NCBI RefSeq assembly: GCF_012911875.1
Contig: NZ_JAAXKZ010000036.1
Coordinates: 1-45,937, forward strand
Origin: Pseudonocardia bannensis
Lineage (GTDB): Bacteria > Actinomycetota > Actinomycetes > Mycobacteriales > Pseudonocardiaceae
Direction of reading: 5' to 3'
Length of the DNA stretch: 45,937 nt
The notes beneath the pieces are model-generated. The model ran no database searches and was not told where the DNA came from. It was given only the letters and a program-made list of their open reading frames with translations. The position numbers and the translations under genes were made by a program. Shown one piece after another: positions 26,378 to 35,074 of the stretch; the first letter of the stretch is position 1, and each line of letters opens with the position of its first letter.

Positions 26378-26805
26378 CAGCGGGCCCTCCCCTTCGCACC
26401 TCGGGCGCCTCGCGTGCCCGCCTTGGCCGGCCGCGACTCCACCTCGATGGTGATGTGGCTCGTCCGCTTGCGGATCCGGTACGCGCGACCCTGCGCACGC
26501 GGCCGGATGCGCTTGAGCGTCGGGCCCTCGTCGACGTAGGCCACGGCCACCACCAGGGTGTCCGGATCCATGTCGAAGTTGTTCTCGGCGTTGGCCGCGG
26601 CGCTCGCCACGACCTTGGCCACCGGCTCGGCCGCGGCCTGCGGCGAGAACCGCAGGACGCTCAGGGCCTCGGCCACCGGCCGGCCCTTGATCAGCTCGAC
26701 CACGCGCCGGACCTTGGTCGGCGACATGTGGACGAACCTGGCCTTGGCGTGCGCGCGAGGCAGCTCGAGCGCGGCGCCGGGGGTGTTCTGGCTGTCGTCA
26801 GCCAT
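26377..26805 (-). CDS. rplV: Ribosomal protein uL22
   Basis: uL22 lines the peptide exit tunnel, and its beta-hairpin loop is a site of macrolide resistance changes. The 142-residue product has [20 protein letters not shown] and the hairpin region [20 protein letters not shown], with no visible deletion or insertion. Its stop overlaps the rpsC ATG by one base. Confidence 0.97.
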
Positions 26806-26840
26806 TCCTCTCCACCTCTCCTAGTCGCTACTCGGGCCGC

Positions 26841-27122
26841 TCAGCGCCGACGCGCTTTGCGGTCGTCCTTGATGTGGCCCCGGAAGGTCCGGGTGGGGGC
26901 GAACTCCCCCAGCTTGTGGCCGACCATCGAGTCCGAGACGAAGACCGGCACGTGCTTGCGGCCGTCGTGCACCGCAATCGTGTGGCCGATCATGTCCGGG
27001 ATGATCGTGGACCGGCGGGACCAGGTCCGGATAACGGTCTTCTTGCCCGACTCGTTGAGGGCGTCCACCTTCTTGAGCAGGTGGTCGTCCACGAACGGGC
27101 CCTTCTTCAGGCTGCGCGGCAT
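26841..27122 (-). CDS. rpsS: Ribosomal protein uS19
   Basis: uS19 forms a head complex with uS13 in the 30S subunit. The 93-residue product starts [20 protein letters not shown] and has the signature [20 protein letters not shown]. It lies 17 bases after rplB. Confidence 0.97.
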   Translation of the reverse strand: MPRSLKKGPFVDDHLLKKVDALNESGKKTVIRTWSRRSTIIPDMIGHTIAVHDGRKHVPVFVSDSMVGHKLGEFAPTRTFRGHIKDDRKARRR

Positions 27123-27139
27123 GTCTTGAACCTCCCTGC

Positions 27140-27973
27140 TCAGCGCTTCTTGCCGGTACGACGCCGGCGGACGATCAACTTGTCACTCGGCTTGCGGCGG
27201 CGGGTGCGACCCTCCGGCTTGCCGTTCGGGTTCACCGGGTGCCGACCACCGGAGGTCTTGCCCTCACCACCACCGTGCGGGTGGTCGACCGGGTTCATGG
27301 CCACACCACGGACGGTCGGGCGCTTGCCCTTCCACCGCATGCGGCCGGCCTTGCCCCAGTTGATGTTCGACTGCTCGGCGTTGCCCACCTCGCCGACCGT
27401 GGCGCGGCAGCGCACGTCGACGTTGCGGATCTCGCCGGACGGCATGCGCAGCTGCGCGTACGGGCCGTCCTTGGCGACCAGCTGCACACCCGAGCCGGCG
27501 GCACGGGCGATCTTGGCGCCGCCGCCGGGGCGGAGCTCGATCGCGTGCACCACGGTGCCGGTCGGGATGTTGCGCAGCGGCAGGTTGTTGCCGACCTTGA
27601 TGTCGGCCTTCGGGCCGCTCTCGATCCGGTCGCCCTGCTTGATCTTCGCCGGCGCGATGATGTAGCGCTTCTCGCCGTCGGCGTAGTGCAGCAGCGCGAT
27701 CCGCGAGGTGCGGTTCGGGTCGTACTCGATGTGCGCGACCTTGGCCGGCACGCCGTCCTTGTCCGCCCGCCGGAAGTCGATCAGCCGGTAGGCGCGCTTG
27801 TGCCCGCCGCCCTGGTGGCGCGCGGTCACCTTGCCGTGCACGTTCCGCCCGCCCTTGCTGTGCAGCGGACGGATCAGCGACTTCTCCGGCTCGGACCGGG
27901 TGATCTCGGCGAAGTCGGAGACGCTGGCGCCGCGGCGGCCGGGGGTGGTCGGCTTGTACTTGCGGATACCCAT
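27140..27973 (-). CDS. rplB: Ribosomal protein uL2
   Basis: uL2 is needed for subunit association and supports the peptidyl transferase centre. The 277-residue product starts [20 protein letters not shown] and has the C-terminal signature [20 protein letters not shown] containing the functionally critical His. The upstream frame to 28006 overlaps rplW and is not part of uL2. Confidence 0.97.
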   Translation of the reverse strand: MGIRKYKPTTPGRRGASVSDFAEITRSEPEKSLIRPLHSKGGRNVHGKVTARHQGGGHKRAYRLIDFRRADKDGVPAKVAHIEYDPNRTSRIALLHYADGEKRYIIAPAKIKQGDRIESGPKADIKVGNNLPLRNIPTGTVVHAIELRPGGGAKIARAAGSGVQLVAKDGPYAQLRMPSGEIRNVDVRCRATVGEVGNAEQSNINWGKAGRMRWKGKRPTVRGVAMNPVDHPHGGGEGKTSGGRHPVNPNGKPEGRTRRRKPSDKLIVRRRRTGKKR

Positions 27974-27989
27974 GGGTCTGCTCGCTCCC

Positions 27990-28289
27990 TCAGCTCGCCC
28001 GGCCACCGAACACGTCGATCGTCTTGCTCTCCTCGGAGAGCGTGACGACCGCGCGCTTGGTGTCCTTGCGCTTGCCGTAGCCGGTGCGGGAGCGCTTGCG
28101 CTTGCCCGGGCGGTTCAGCGTGTTCACGCTGAGCACCTTGACCCCGAACACCTTCTCCACGGCGATCTTGATCTCGGTCTTGTTCGCGTCCGGCGCGACG
28201 AGGAAGGTGTACTGGCGCTCCTCGAGCAGCCCGTAGCTCTTCTCCGACACCACCGGCGCGACCAGGATGTCGTGCGGGTCGGGGATCAC
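27990..28289 (-). CDS. rplW: Ribosomal protein uL23
   Basis: uL23 is the ribosomal docking site for trigger factor and SRP. The 99-residue product has the [20 protein letters not shown] opening and [17 protein letters not shown] block. GTG 28289 overlaps the rplD stop (GTGA). Confidence 0.97.
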   Translation of the reverse strand: MIPDPHDILVAPVVSEKSYGLLEERQYTFLVAPDANKTEIKIAVEKVFGVKVLSVNTLNRPGKRKRSRTGYGKRKDTKRAVVTLSEESKTIDVFGGRAS

Positions 28290-28972
28290 TTGCCATCCTC
28301 CTCGGCGGCACCGCCCGCGCGCTTCGCCGACCGCGGAGCGGCGACGGGGCCCGCGAGGAACGTGTCCAGCGCATCCGACGTGAACACCACGATGTCGTTG
28401 ACGAGCACGTCGTAGGTGTTCAGCTGGTCCGGCGCGATCAGGTGCACGGACGGCAGGTTGCGCAGGCTCTGCAGGCTCACCGTGTCGTCGCGGCCGACGA
28501 CCGCGAGGACCCGGGTCTTCTGGTCGGTGACCAGGGTCTCGATCACCGCGCGGGCCGTCTTGGTCGACGGCGTGTCGCCGGTGACGATCCCGGACACGAC
28601 ATGCACGAGGCCGGCCCGGGCCCGGTCGGAGAGCGCCCCGCGCAGCGCGGCGGCCTTCATCTTCTTGGGCGTCTTCTGCGCGTAGTCGCGCGGCGTCGGG
28701 CCGTGCACCACACCACCGCCGGCGAACTGCGGCGCGCGGGTCGAGCCCTGGCGGGCGCGCCCGGTGCCCTTCTGGCGGTACGGCTTGCGGCCACCGCCGC
28801 GCACCTCGCCACGGGTCTTCGTGTCGTGCGTGCCCTGCCGGGCCGCGGCCAGCTGGGCCACCACGACCTGGTGCATCAGCGGGACGTTCGCCGTCACGTC
28901 GAAGACGTGAGCCGGCAGCTCGACGCTGCCCTCGGTGCCCCCGCTGGGGGTCTTGATCTCAACGCTGGTCAC
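28286..28972 (-). CDS. rplD: Ribosomal protein uL4
   Basis: uL4 reaches the exit tunnel and, in E. coli, represses the S10 operon. The 228-residue product contains the tunnel-loop segment [20 protein letters not shown] without visible change. It ends in a short charged tail ([14 protein letters not shown]). The start is GTG 28972, overlapping the rplC stop. Confidence 0.97.
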   Translation of the reverse strand: MTSVEIKTPSGGTEGSVELPAHVFDVTANVPLMHQVVVAQLAAARQGTHDTKTRGEVRGGGRKPYRQKGTGRARQGSTRAPQFAGGGVVHGPTPRDYAQKTPKKMKAAALRGALSDRARAGLVHVVSGIVTGDTPSTKTARAVIETLVTDQKTRVLAVVGRDDTVSLQSLRNLPSVHLIAPDQLNTYDVLVNDIVVFTSDALDTFLAGPVAAPRSAKRAGGAAEEDGK

Positions 28973-29622
28973 TTGACACCACCCTTCGCGGCCGACTTGA
29001 CCACGACCAGGCCGCCGCGCGGACCGGGAACCGCGCCCTTGATCAGCAGCAGCCCGTTGTCGGCGTCCACCCGGTGGACGGTCAGGTTCTGCGTGGTCAC
29101 CCGCGCGACACCCATGCGCCCGGCCATCCGCAGGCCCTTGAAGACCCGGCCCGGAGTGGCGCAGCCGCCGATGGAGCCCGGCGAGCGGTGCTTGCGCTGG
29201 GTACCGTGCGACGCGCCCAGACCCTTGAAGCCGTGGCGCTTCATGACACCCGCGGTGCCCTTGCCCTTGCTGGTGCCGACCACGTCGACCACCGCGCCGG
29301 CGTCGAACACCTCGGCGGTGATCTCCTGGCCGACGGTGTACTCGCCCGCGTCGGACGTCCGCAGCTCGATCAGGTAGCGGCGCGGGGTCACGCCGGCCTT
29401 GGTGAAGTGGCCGGTCTCCGGCTTGTTCACCTTGCGCGGGTCGACGGCGCCGTAGGCGAGCTGGACGGCGACGTAACCGTCCTTCTCGGCCGAGCGGACC
29501 TGGGTCACGACATTGGGCCCGGCCTGGACCACGGTGACCGGAACCACCCGGTTGTTCTCGTCGAATACCTGGGTCATCCCGAGCTTCCTGCCCAGGATCC
29601 CGGTGATCTGCCTGTCAGTCAT
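28969..29622 (-). CDS. rplC: Ribosomal protein uL3
   Basis: uL3 contributes to the peptidyl transferase centre. The 217-residue product starts [20 protein letters not shown] and has the signature [20 protein letters not shown] followed by [15 protein letters not shown]. It lies 13 bases after rpsJ. Confidence 0.97.
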   Translation of the reverse strand: MTDRQITGILGRKLGMTQVFDENNRVVPVTVVQAGPNVVTQVRSAEKDGYVAVQLAYGAVDPRKVNKPETGHFTKAGVTPRRYLIELRTSDAGEYTVGQEITAEVFDAGAVVDVVGTSKGKGTAGVMKRHGFKGLGASHGTQRKHRSPGSIGGCATPGRVFKGLRMAGRMGVARVTTQNLTVHRVDADNGLLLIKGAVPGPRGGLVVVKSAAKGGVK

Positions 29623-29635
29623 CGGTTCGTCAGCC

Positions 29636-29941
29636 CTACTGAATGTTGACGTCGACGCTGGCCGGCAGGTCGATGCGCATGAGCGCGTCGACCGTCTTCG
29701 GCGTCGGGTCGAGGATGTCGATCAGCCGCTTGTGGGTGCGCATCTCGAAGTGCTCGCGCGAGTCCTTGTACTTGTGCGGCGAGCGGATGACGCAGTAGAC
29801 GTTCTTCTCGGTCGGCAGCGGCACCGGCCCGACGACCCTGGCACCGGTACGCGTCACCGTCTCGACGATCTTGCGAGCAGACGCGTCGATTGCCTCGTGG
29901 TCGTAGGCCTTCAGCCTGATGCGGATCTTCTGTCCCGCCAT
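29636..29941 (-). CDS. rpsJ: Ribosomal protein uS10
   Basis: uS10 is a 30S head protein and, as NusE, a partner of NusB/NusG in transcription antitermination. The 101-residue product starts [20 protein letters not shown] and has the conserved [20 protein letters not shown] loop. It is the first gene of the S10 operon, with a 336-base leader region upstream. Confidence 0.97.
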   Translation of the reverse strand: MAGQKIRIRLKAYDHEAIDASARKIVETVTRTGARVVGPVPLPTEKNVYCVIRSPHKYKDSREHFEMRTHKRLIDILDPTPKTVDALMRIDLPASVDVNIQ

Positions 29942-30277
29942 GGTCGTCGGTCGTCCTCTTCTTCCTGCCGCTGCGTACGCGTGCTCCGGGTCGTGCCCGC
30001 AAGGAGCCCCGCAGGGCTCGCACCGCTCACTGGCGACTCCAGCCGCGGCCCGCGCTCTGTTCAGGTCTCACTCCGTGGGCTCCGGTCCACGAGGTCGGGC
30101 GTGTCGCGCTCGAACCTCATACCGGTCCCCGGGTCACGTGCACCCCACGGGGGGTGCTGTGTTCGGGGGCTGGCGCCCGGCACGGCGCGCGGAATCATGG
30201 GATCCCGCGCGCCGCAGCCGTACGCGCAACCCGTCAAGGATGCCACACCGGAGTGCAGCCTCCTCAACCGGGGGGTC
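29942..30277 (-). promoter_or_regulatory. tuf-rpsJ intergenic region, S10 operon leader
   Basis: No gene is seen here. The region should hold the S10 promoter. TTGACG at 30232-30237 (minus) is the best -35 candidate but has no TANNNT box at 16-19 bases. A small hairpin (arms GAGCCC 30004-30009 and GGGCTC 30014-30019) lies about 60 bases before rpsJ, and GCACCCC/GGGGTGC around 30140-30160 gives another. An L4-type autoregulatory leader was looked for and not recognised. Confidence 0.45.
30184..30213 (-). terminator. Hairpin downstream of tuf
   Basis: Perfect nine-base arms GGCGCGCGG (30184-30192) and CCGCGCGCC (30205-30213) enclose a 12-base loop, about 65 bases after the tuf stop codon. It is the best candidate for the end of the str operon transcript. 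Confidence 0.5.
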
Positions 30278-31471
30278 TTACTTGTTGATCTTGGTGACCT
30301 GGCCGGCGCCGACGGTCCGACCACCCTCGCGGATGGCGAACTGCAGGCCCTCCTCCATGGCGATCGGCTGGATCAGCGCGACGCTCATCGAGGTGTTGTC
30401 GCCCGGCATGACCATCTCGGTCCCGCTGGGCAGGGTCACCACACCGGTCACGTCCGTGGTACGGAAGTAGAACTGCGGCCGGTAGTTGTTGAAGAACGGC
30501 GTGTGCCGGCCACCCTCGTCCTTGGACAGGATGTAGACCTGGCCCTCGAACTCGGTGTGCGGGGTGATCGAACCCGGCTTCACGACGACCTGACCGCGCT
30601 CGACGTCCTCGCGCTTGATGCCGCGGAGCAGCAGGCCGACGTTCTCACCCGCGCGACCCTCGTCGAGGATCTTGCGGAACATCTCGACACCGGTGACGGT
30701 GGTCTTGGTCGACTTCTCGCGGATGCCGACGATCTCGACCTCCTCGTTCACCTTCACGATGCCGCGCTCGATGCGGCCGGTGACCACGGTGCCGCGGCCG
30801 GTGATGGTGAAGACGTCCTCGACGGGCATGAGGAACGGCTTCTCGATGTCGCGCTCGGGCTCCGGGATCGACTCGTCGACCGCGTTCATGAGCTCGAGCA
30901 GCTTCTCGCCCCACTCGGCGTCGCCCTCGAGGGCCTTGAGGGCCGAGACGCGCACGATCGGCAGGTCGTCACCCGGGTAGTCCTGGGACGACAGCAGCTC
31001 GCGGACCTCGAGCTCGACGAGCTCCAGGATCTCCTCGTCGTCGACCATGTCGGCCTTGTTCAGCGCGACCACGATGTAGGGCACGCCGACCTGGCGGGCC
31101 AGCAGCACGTGCTCGCGGGTCTGCGGCATCGGGCCGTCGGTCGCCGCGACCACCAGGATGGCGCCGTCCATCTGGGCCGCACCGGTGATCATGTTCTTGA
31201 TGTAGTCGGCGTGACCGGGGCAGTCGACGTGCGCGTAGTGCCGCTTCTCGGTCTGGTACTCGACGTGCGCGATCGAGATCGTGATGCCGCGCTGACGCTC
31301 CTCGGGAGCCTTGTCGATCTGGTCGAACGCCGACGCCTCGTTGAGGTTCGGGTACTTGTCGTGCAGAACCTTGGTGATGGCCGCCGTCAGCGTGGTCTTG
31401 CCGTGGTCGATGTGACCAATCGTGCCGATGTTGACGTGCGGCTTGGTCCGCTCGAACTTCGCCTTCGCCAC
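30278..31471 (-). CDS. tuf: Elongation factor Tu
   Basis: EF-Tu delivers aminoacyl-tRNA to the ribosome. The 397-residue product has the P-loop GHIDHGKT (19-26), the switch II motif DCPGHADY with catalytic His87, NKAD (138-141) and the C-terminal domain ending [17 protein letters not shown]. The start is GTG 31471 with AGGAGG eight bases upstream. The Ala in the C-terminal LQFAIREGG segment matches kirromycin-sensitive EF-Tu, so there is no sign of elfamycin self-resistance there. It is separated from fusA by 119 bases with a hairpin. Confidence 0.98.
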   Translation of the reverse strand: MAKAKFERTKPHVNIGTIGHIDHGKTTLTAAITKVLHDKYPNLNEASAFDQIDKAPEERQRGITISIAHVEYQTEKRHYAHVDCPGHADYIKNMITGAAQMDGAILVVAATDGPMPQTREHVLLARQVGVPYIVVALNKADMVDDEEILELVELEVRELLSSQDYPGDDLPIVRVSALKALEGDAEWGEKLLELMNAVDESIPEPERDIEKPFLMPVEDVFTITGRGTVVTGRIERGIVKVNEEVEIVGIREKSTKTTVTGVEMFRKILDEGRAGENVGLLLRGIKREDVERGQVVVKPGSITPHTEFEGQVYILSKDEGGRHTPFFNNYRPQFYFRTTDVTGVVTLPSGTEMVMPGDNTSMSVALIQPIAMEEGLQFAIREGGRTVGAGQVTKINK

Positions 31472-31556
31472 TGCAGGGTCCTCCTGGACTGAGTTCTTCT
31501 TGTCCGCCGTGCTGACGGCAGGTCTGGTAAGTGCTTCCGGGGTCGTACGGGAACGG

Positions 31557-31581
31557 GCCGCGGACCCTACAGGTCCGCGGC
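31557..31581 (-). terminator. Hairpin between fusA and tuf
   Basis: Perfect ten-base arms GCCGCGGACC (31557-31566) and GGTCCGCGGC (31572-31581) enclose the loop CTACA, nine bases after the fusA stop codon. It could uncouple tuf from fusA or protect the 3' end of a processed message. The 85 bases left before tuf have only weak promoter-like sequence (TACCAG without a good -35 box). Confidence 0.55.
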
Positions 31582-31590
31582 ACGCACCTC

Positions 31591-33690
31591 TTACTCGCCC
31601 GTCGCCTTGGCGATGATCTCCTTGGCCACGTTGGTCGGAACCTCCGCGTACGAATCGAAGACCATCGTGTAGTTCGCCCGGCCCTGGGTCCGCGACCGCA
31701 GGTCACCGACGTAGCCGAACATCTCCGACAGCGGCACCAGCGCCTTGACGACGCGGGCGCCGGCCCGCTCCTCCATGGCCTGGATCTGGCCACGGCGGGA
31801 GTTGAGGTCGCCGATGACATCGCCCATGTAGTCCTCGGGCGTGGTGACCTCGACGGCCATCATCGGCTCGAGCAGGGCCGGGTCGGCCTTGCGCGCAGCC
31901 TCCTTGAGGGCCATCGAACCGGCGACCTTGAAGGCCATCTCGGACGAGTCGACCTCGTGGTACTGGCCGTCCAGCAGGGTCAGCTTGATGCCGACCAGCG
32001 GGTAGCCCGCCAGCACGCCGTACTGCATGGCGTCCTGGGCGCCGGCGTCCACCGACGGGATGTACTCCCGCGGGACGCGACCACCGGTGACCTTGTTGTC
32101 GAACTCGTACAGCGCACCGTCCGCGGTGTTCAGCGGCTCCAGCGCGATGATCACGCGAGCGAACTGGCCCGAGCCACCGGTCTGCTTCTTGTGCGTGTAC
32201 TCGAACTTCTCGACCGGGCGGCGGATCGTCTCCCGGTAGGCCACCTGCGGCTTGCCGATGTTGGCCTCGACCTTGAAGTCGCTCTTCATGCGGTTGACCA
32301 GCACCTCGAGGTGCAGCTCACCCATGCCGGCGATGATGGTCTGGCCGGTCTCCTCGTCCAGGGACACCTGGAACGTGGGGTCCTCCTCGGCCAGCTTCTG
32401 GATCGCCGTCGAGAGCTTCTCCTGGTCGGCCTTGGTCTTCGGCTCCACCGCGACCTGGATCACCGGGTCCGGGAAGGTCATCGACTCGAGGACGATCGGC
32501 GCCTGCGGGTCGCAGAGCGTCTCGCCCGTGGTCGTGTCCTTCAGGCCGATGACCGCGTAGATGTGGCCGGCCAGGGCCTCGTCGACCGGGTTCTCCTTGT
32601 TGGCGTGCATCTGGAAGAGCTTCCCGATGCGCTCCTTGCGGTCCTTGGTCGAGTTGATGACCTGGGAACCCGCGGCGACCCGGCCCGAGTAGACCCGGAC
32701 GTAGGTGAGCTTGCCGAAGAACGGGTGCGCAGCGATCTTGAACGCGAGCGCCGAGAACGGCTCGTCGGTGCTCGGCTTGCGGCTGGCCGGGGTCTCCCCG
32801 TCCGGCAGCGTGCCCTCGACCGGCGGCACGTCGATCGGCGACGGCAGGTAGTCGATGACCGCGTCGAGCATGGGCTGCACGCCCTTGTTCTTGAACGCGG
32901 AGCCGCACAGCACCGGGTAGGCGATCCGGTCGTTCACGATCTTGCGGATGCCCTGCTTGATCTGCTCGGTGGTGACCTCCTCACCGCCGAGGTAGGCCTC
33001 CATCAGCGCGTCGTCGGTCTCCGCGACGGCCTCGACCAGCTTCTCGCGGTACTCCGCGGCACGGTCGGCCAGGTCGGCGGGGATCTCCTCGACCGCGTAG
33101 TCGTCGCCCTTCTGGACCTCGCCGCGCCAGGTCAGCGCGCGCATCTCGACCAGGTCGACGACTCCGATGAACTCGCTCTCGGAGCCGATCGGCAGCTGCA
33201 GCGGCAGCGGCCGAGCGCCGAGGCGCTCCTCGATGGTGCGCACGGTGAAGTAGAAGTCCGCACCGAGCTTGTCCATCTTGTTGACGAAGCAGATGCGCGG
33301 GACGTCGTACTTGGTGGCCTGCCGCCAGACCTGCTCGGACTGGGGCTCGACGCCCTCCTTGCCGTCGAAGACCGCGACGGCGCCGTCGAGCACCCGCAGG
33401 GACCGCTCCACCTCGACGGTGAAGTCGACGTGCCCCGGGGTGTCGATGATGTTGATCTGGTGGTCTTTCCAGAAGCAGGTCGTCGCGGCCGACGTGATCG
33501 TGATACCGCGCTTCTGCTCCTCCTCCATCCAGTCCATGGTGGCGGCACCGTCGTGCACCTCACCGAGCTTGTAGTTGATCCCGGTGTAGAAGAGGATCCG
33601 CTCGGTGGTGGTGGTCTTGCCGGCGTCGATGTGCGCCATGATGCCGATGTTGCGGACCTTGCCCAGGTCCGTCAGCACGTCCCGTGCCAC
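31591..33690 (-). CDS. fusA: Elongation factor G
   Basis: EF-G is the GTPase of ribosomal translocation. The 699-residue product has all G motifs: AHIDAGKT (19-26), the switch [10 protein letters not shown] and NKMD, followed by domains II-V ([20 protein letters not shown] and [20 protein letters not shown] near the C-terminus). The start is GTG 33690. It lies between rpsG and tuf as usual in the str operon. Confidence 0.98.
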   Translation of the reverse strand: MARDVLTDLGKVRNIGIMAHIDAGKTTTTERILFYTGINYKLGEVHDGAATMDWMEEEQKRGITITSAATTCFWKDHQINIIDTPGHVDFTVEVERSLRVLDGAVAVFDGKEGVEPQSEQVWRQATKYDVPRICFVNKMDKLGADFYFTVRTIEERLGARPLPLQLPIGSESEFIGVVDLVEMRALTWRGEVQKGDDYAVEEIPADLADRAAEYREKLVEAVAETDDALMEAYLGGEEVTTEQIKQGIRKIVNDRIAYPVLCGSAFKNKGVQPMLDAVIDYLPSPIDVPPVEGTLPDGETPASRKPSTDEPFSALAFKIAAHPFFGKLTYVRVYSGRVAAGSQVINSTKDRKERIGKLFQMHANKENPVDEALAGHIYAVIGLKDTTTGETLCDPQAPIVLESMTFPDPVIQVAVEPKTKADQEKLSTAIQKLAEEDPTFQVSLDEETGQTIIAGMGELHLEVLVNRMKSDFKVEANIGKPQVAYRETIRRPVEKFEYTHKKQTGGSGQFARVIIALEPLNTADGALYEFDNKVTGGRVPREYIPSVDAGAQDAMQYGVLAGYPLVGIKLTLLDGQYHEVDSSEMAFKVAGSMALKEAARKADPALLEPMMAVEVTTPEDYMGDVIGDLNSRRGQIQAMEERAGARVVKALVPLSEMFGYVGDLRSRTQGRANYTMVFDSYAEVPTNVAKEIIAKATGE

Positions 33691-33734
33691 TTGTCGCTCG
33701 CTCCCTCAGCAGTGGTGCGCGGACGGTCGGCCCG

Positions 33735-34205
33735 TCACCAGCGGTAGTGGGCGAAGGCCTTGTTGGACTCCGCCATCTTGTGCATGTCCTCGCGCCGCTT
33801 CACGCTGGCGCCCAGCCCGTTGCTCGCGTCGAGCAGCTCGTTCATCAGCCGCTCGACCATCGTCTTCTCGCGACGCTGACCGGCGTACGAGACCAGCCAC
33901 CGCAGGCCCAGCGTGGTCTGCCGGACGGCACGGACCTCGACCGGGACCTGGTAGGTCGCGCCACCGACACGGCGGCTGCGGACCTCGAGGGCCGGCTTGA
34001 CGTTGTCCAGCGCACGCTTCAGCGTGACCACCGGGTCGGTGCCGGTCTTCTCCCGGGTGCCCTCGAGCGCGGCGTAGACGATGCGCTCGGCCAGCGAGCG
34101 CTTGCCGTCCTGCAGCACCTTGTTCACCAGCTGGGTGACCAGCGGCGAGCTGTACACCGGGTCGGAGACCAACGGCCGCTTCGGGGCGGGACCCTTGCGG
34201 GGCAT
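33735..34205 (-). CDS. rpsG: Ribosomal protein uS7
   Basis: uS7 nucleates the 30S head and, in E. coli, represses the str operon. The 156-residue product starts [20 protein letters not shown] and has the signature [20 protein letters not shown]. Its ATG overlaps the rpsL stop by one base. Confidence 0.97.
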   Translation of the reverse strand: MPRKGPAPKRPLVSDPVYSSPLVTQLVNKVLQDGKRSLAERIVYAALEGTREKTGTDPVVTLKRALDNVKPALEVRSRRVGGATYQVPVEVRAVRQTTLGLRWLVSYAGQRREKTMVERLMNELLDASNGLGASVKRREDMHKMAESNKAFAHYRW

Positions 34206-34579
34206 CAGCTCTTCTCCTTCTTCGCGCCGTAGCGGCTACGCGCCTGCTTGCGGTTCTTGACGCCCTGGGTGTCCAGGGAACCCCGGACGATCTTGTAGCG
34301 GACGCCCGGCAGGTCCTTCACCCGGCCGCCGCGGACGAGCACGATGGAGTGCTCCTGGAGGTTGTGGCCCTCACCCGGGATGTAGGCGGTGACCTCGATC
34401 AGGCTGGTCAGCCGGACGCGGGCGACCTTGCGCAGCGCGGAGTTCGGCTTCTTGGGCGTCGTGGTGTACACGCGCGTGCAGACCCCGCGGCGCTGGGGGC
34501 TCCCCTTGAGCGCGGCGGTCTTGGTCTTCGCGACCTTGTCCTGACGGCCCTTGCGGACCAGCTGCTGGATCGTGGGCAT
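34205..34579 (-). CDS. rpsL: Ribosomal protein uS12
   Basis: uS12 controls decoding fidelity and is the main target of streptomycin resistance mutations. The 124-residue product has Lys43 (in [13 protein letters not shown]) and Lys88 ([13 protein letters not shown]), both as in the sensitive form. First gene of the str operon, with a promoter at 34842-34871 and a leader of about 255 bases. Confidence 0.98.
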   Translation of the reverse strand: MPTIQQLVRKGRQDKVAKTKTAALKGSPQRRGVCTRVYTTTPKKPNSALRKVARVRLTSLIEVTAYIPGEGHNLQEHSIVLVRGGRVKDLPGVRYKIVRGSLDTQGVKNRKQARSRYGAKKEKS

Positions 34580-35073
34580 GGACCGTTTACTTCTTCCCGT
34601 CGGCTTGCTCGGCTGTATCTCTTAGATCGTGCTGTGCGGGATGGTCGGACGGACGGCTGCACCGGCCGCCCGTACCCCGAGGTCGGGCGTGTCGCACCCG
34701 AAGCTCCTCATGGCAGGTCGGGGAACCCAGCAGGAGAGTCCGGGTGGCCCGCGACCCGTCGGTCCCGCCCCGCACTGAAGCGCAGAGCCGGTGACCATCG
34801 GGCACGCGGATCGGCCCGACCATGGTCGAGCGCAAGACCACAGAGTACCCGGCCCGCAGTTGAGGGGTCAAAACGGGTCCGCAGTCGTCGTCGGCAGGGT
34901 GCCGTAACAACCGCTTCGCCGCAAGCCGACTCACCCGCTCGCCGCGTACCGATGGCCGCTCGTCGCGGCGTCGACCTCGTCGCCACCTGCGGTGAGTCCG
35001 GACACACGCCCCGCGACGACCGGTCCCGGATCCTGCTGTACCGCCCGAATGGCCGAGTAGTTACCGTCCGGTA
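34580..35073. other. Divergent intergenic region between rpsL and the fusion gene
   Basis: No gene is visible in these 494 bases. It contains the str promoter (34842-34871, minus), the untranslated str leader, and at its right end the palindrome touching the start of the plus-strand fusion gene (35061-35074). Between about 34880 and 35040 I see nothing further that I can support. Confidence 0.55.
34842..34871 (-). promoter_or_regulatory. Promoter of the str operon (rpsL-rpsG-fusA-tuf)
   Basis: On the minus strand TTGACC (34866-34871), an 18-base spacer and TACTCT (34842-34847) give a good match to the housekeeping sigma pattern TTGAC-N17-19-TANNNT. Transcription would start near 34835, leaving a leader of about 255 bases before rpsL. 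Confidence 0.65.
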
Positions 35074-35074
35074 A
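35061..35074 (+). promoter_or_regulatory. Palindromic operator touching the start codon of the fusion gene
   Basis: TTACCG-TC-CGGTAA is a perfect inverted repeat with six-base arms of the kind bound by TetR-family repressors. Its last base is the A of the ATG. Inside it, TACCGT (35062-35067) matches the TANNNT -10 box and ends six bases before the ATG, and there is no ribosome binding site. The layout suggests a leaderless transcript whose -10 box and start point lie under a repressor. No repressor gene is adjacent in this window. Confidence 0.55.

Noticed and set aside
29942..30277. L4-regulated leader of the S10 operon
   Set aside because: Hairpins exist, but I could not recognise the conserved L4-binding structure, and actinobacterial S10 leaders are poorly defined to me.
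31531..33747. A 738-codon plus-strand frame opposite fusA
   Set aside because: Compositional shadow of EF-G with no motif of its own.
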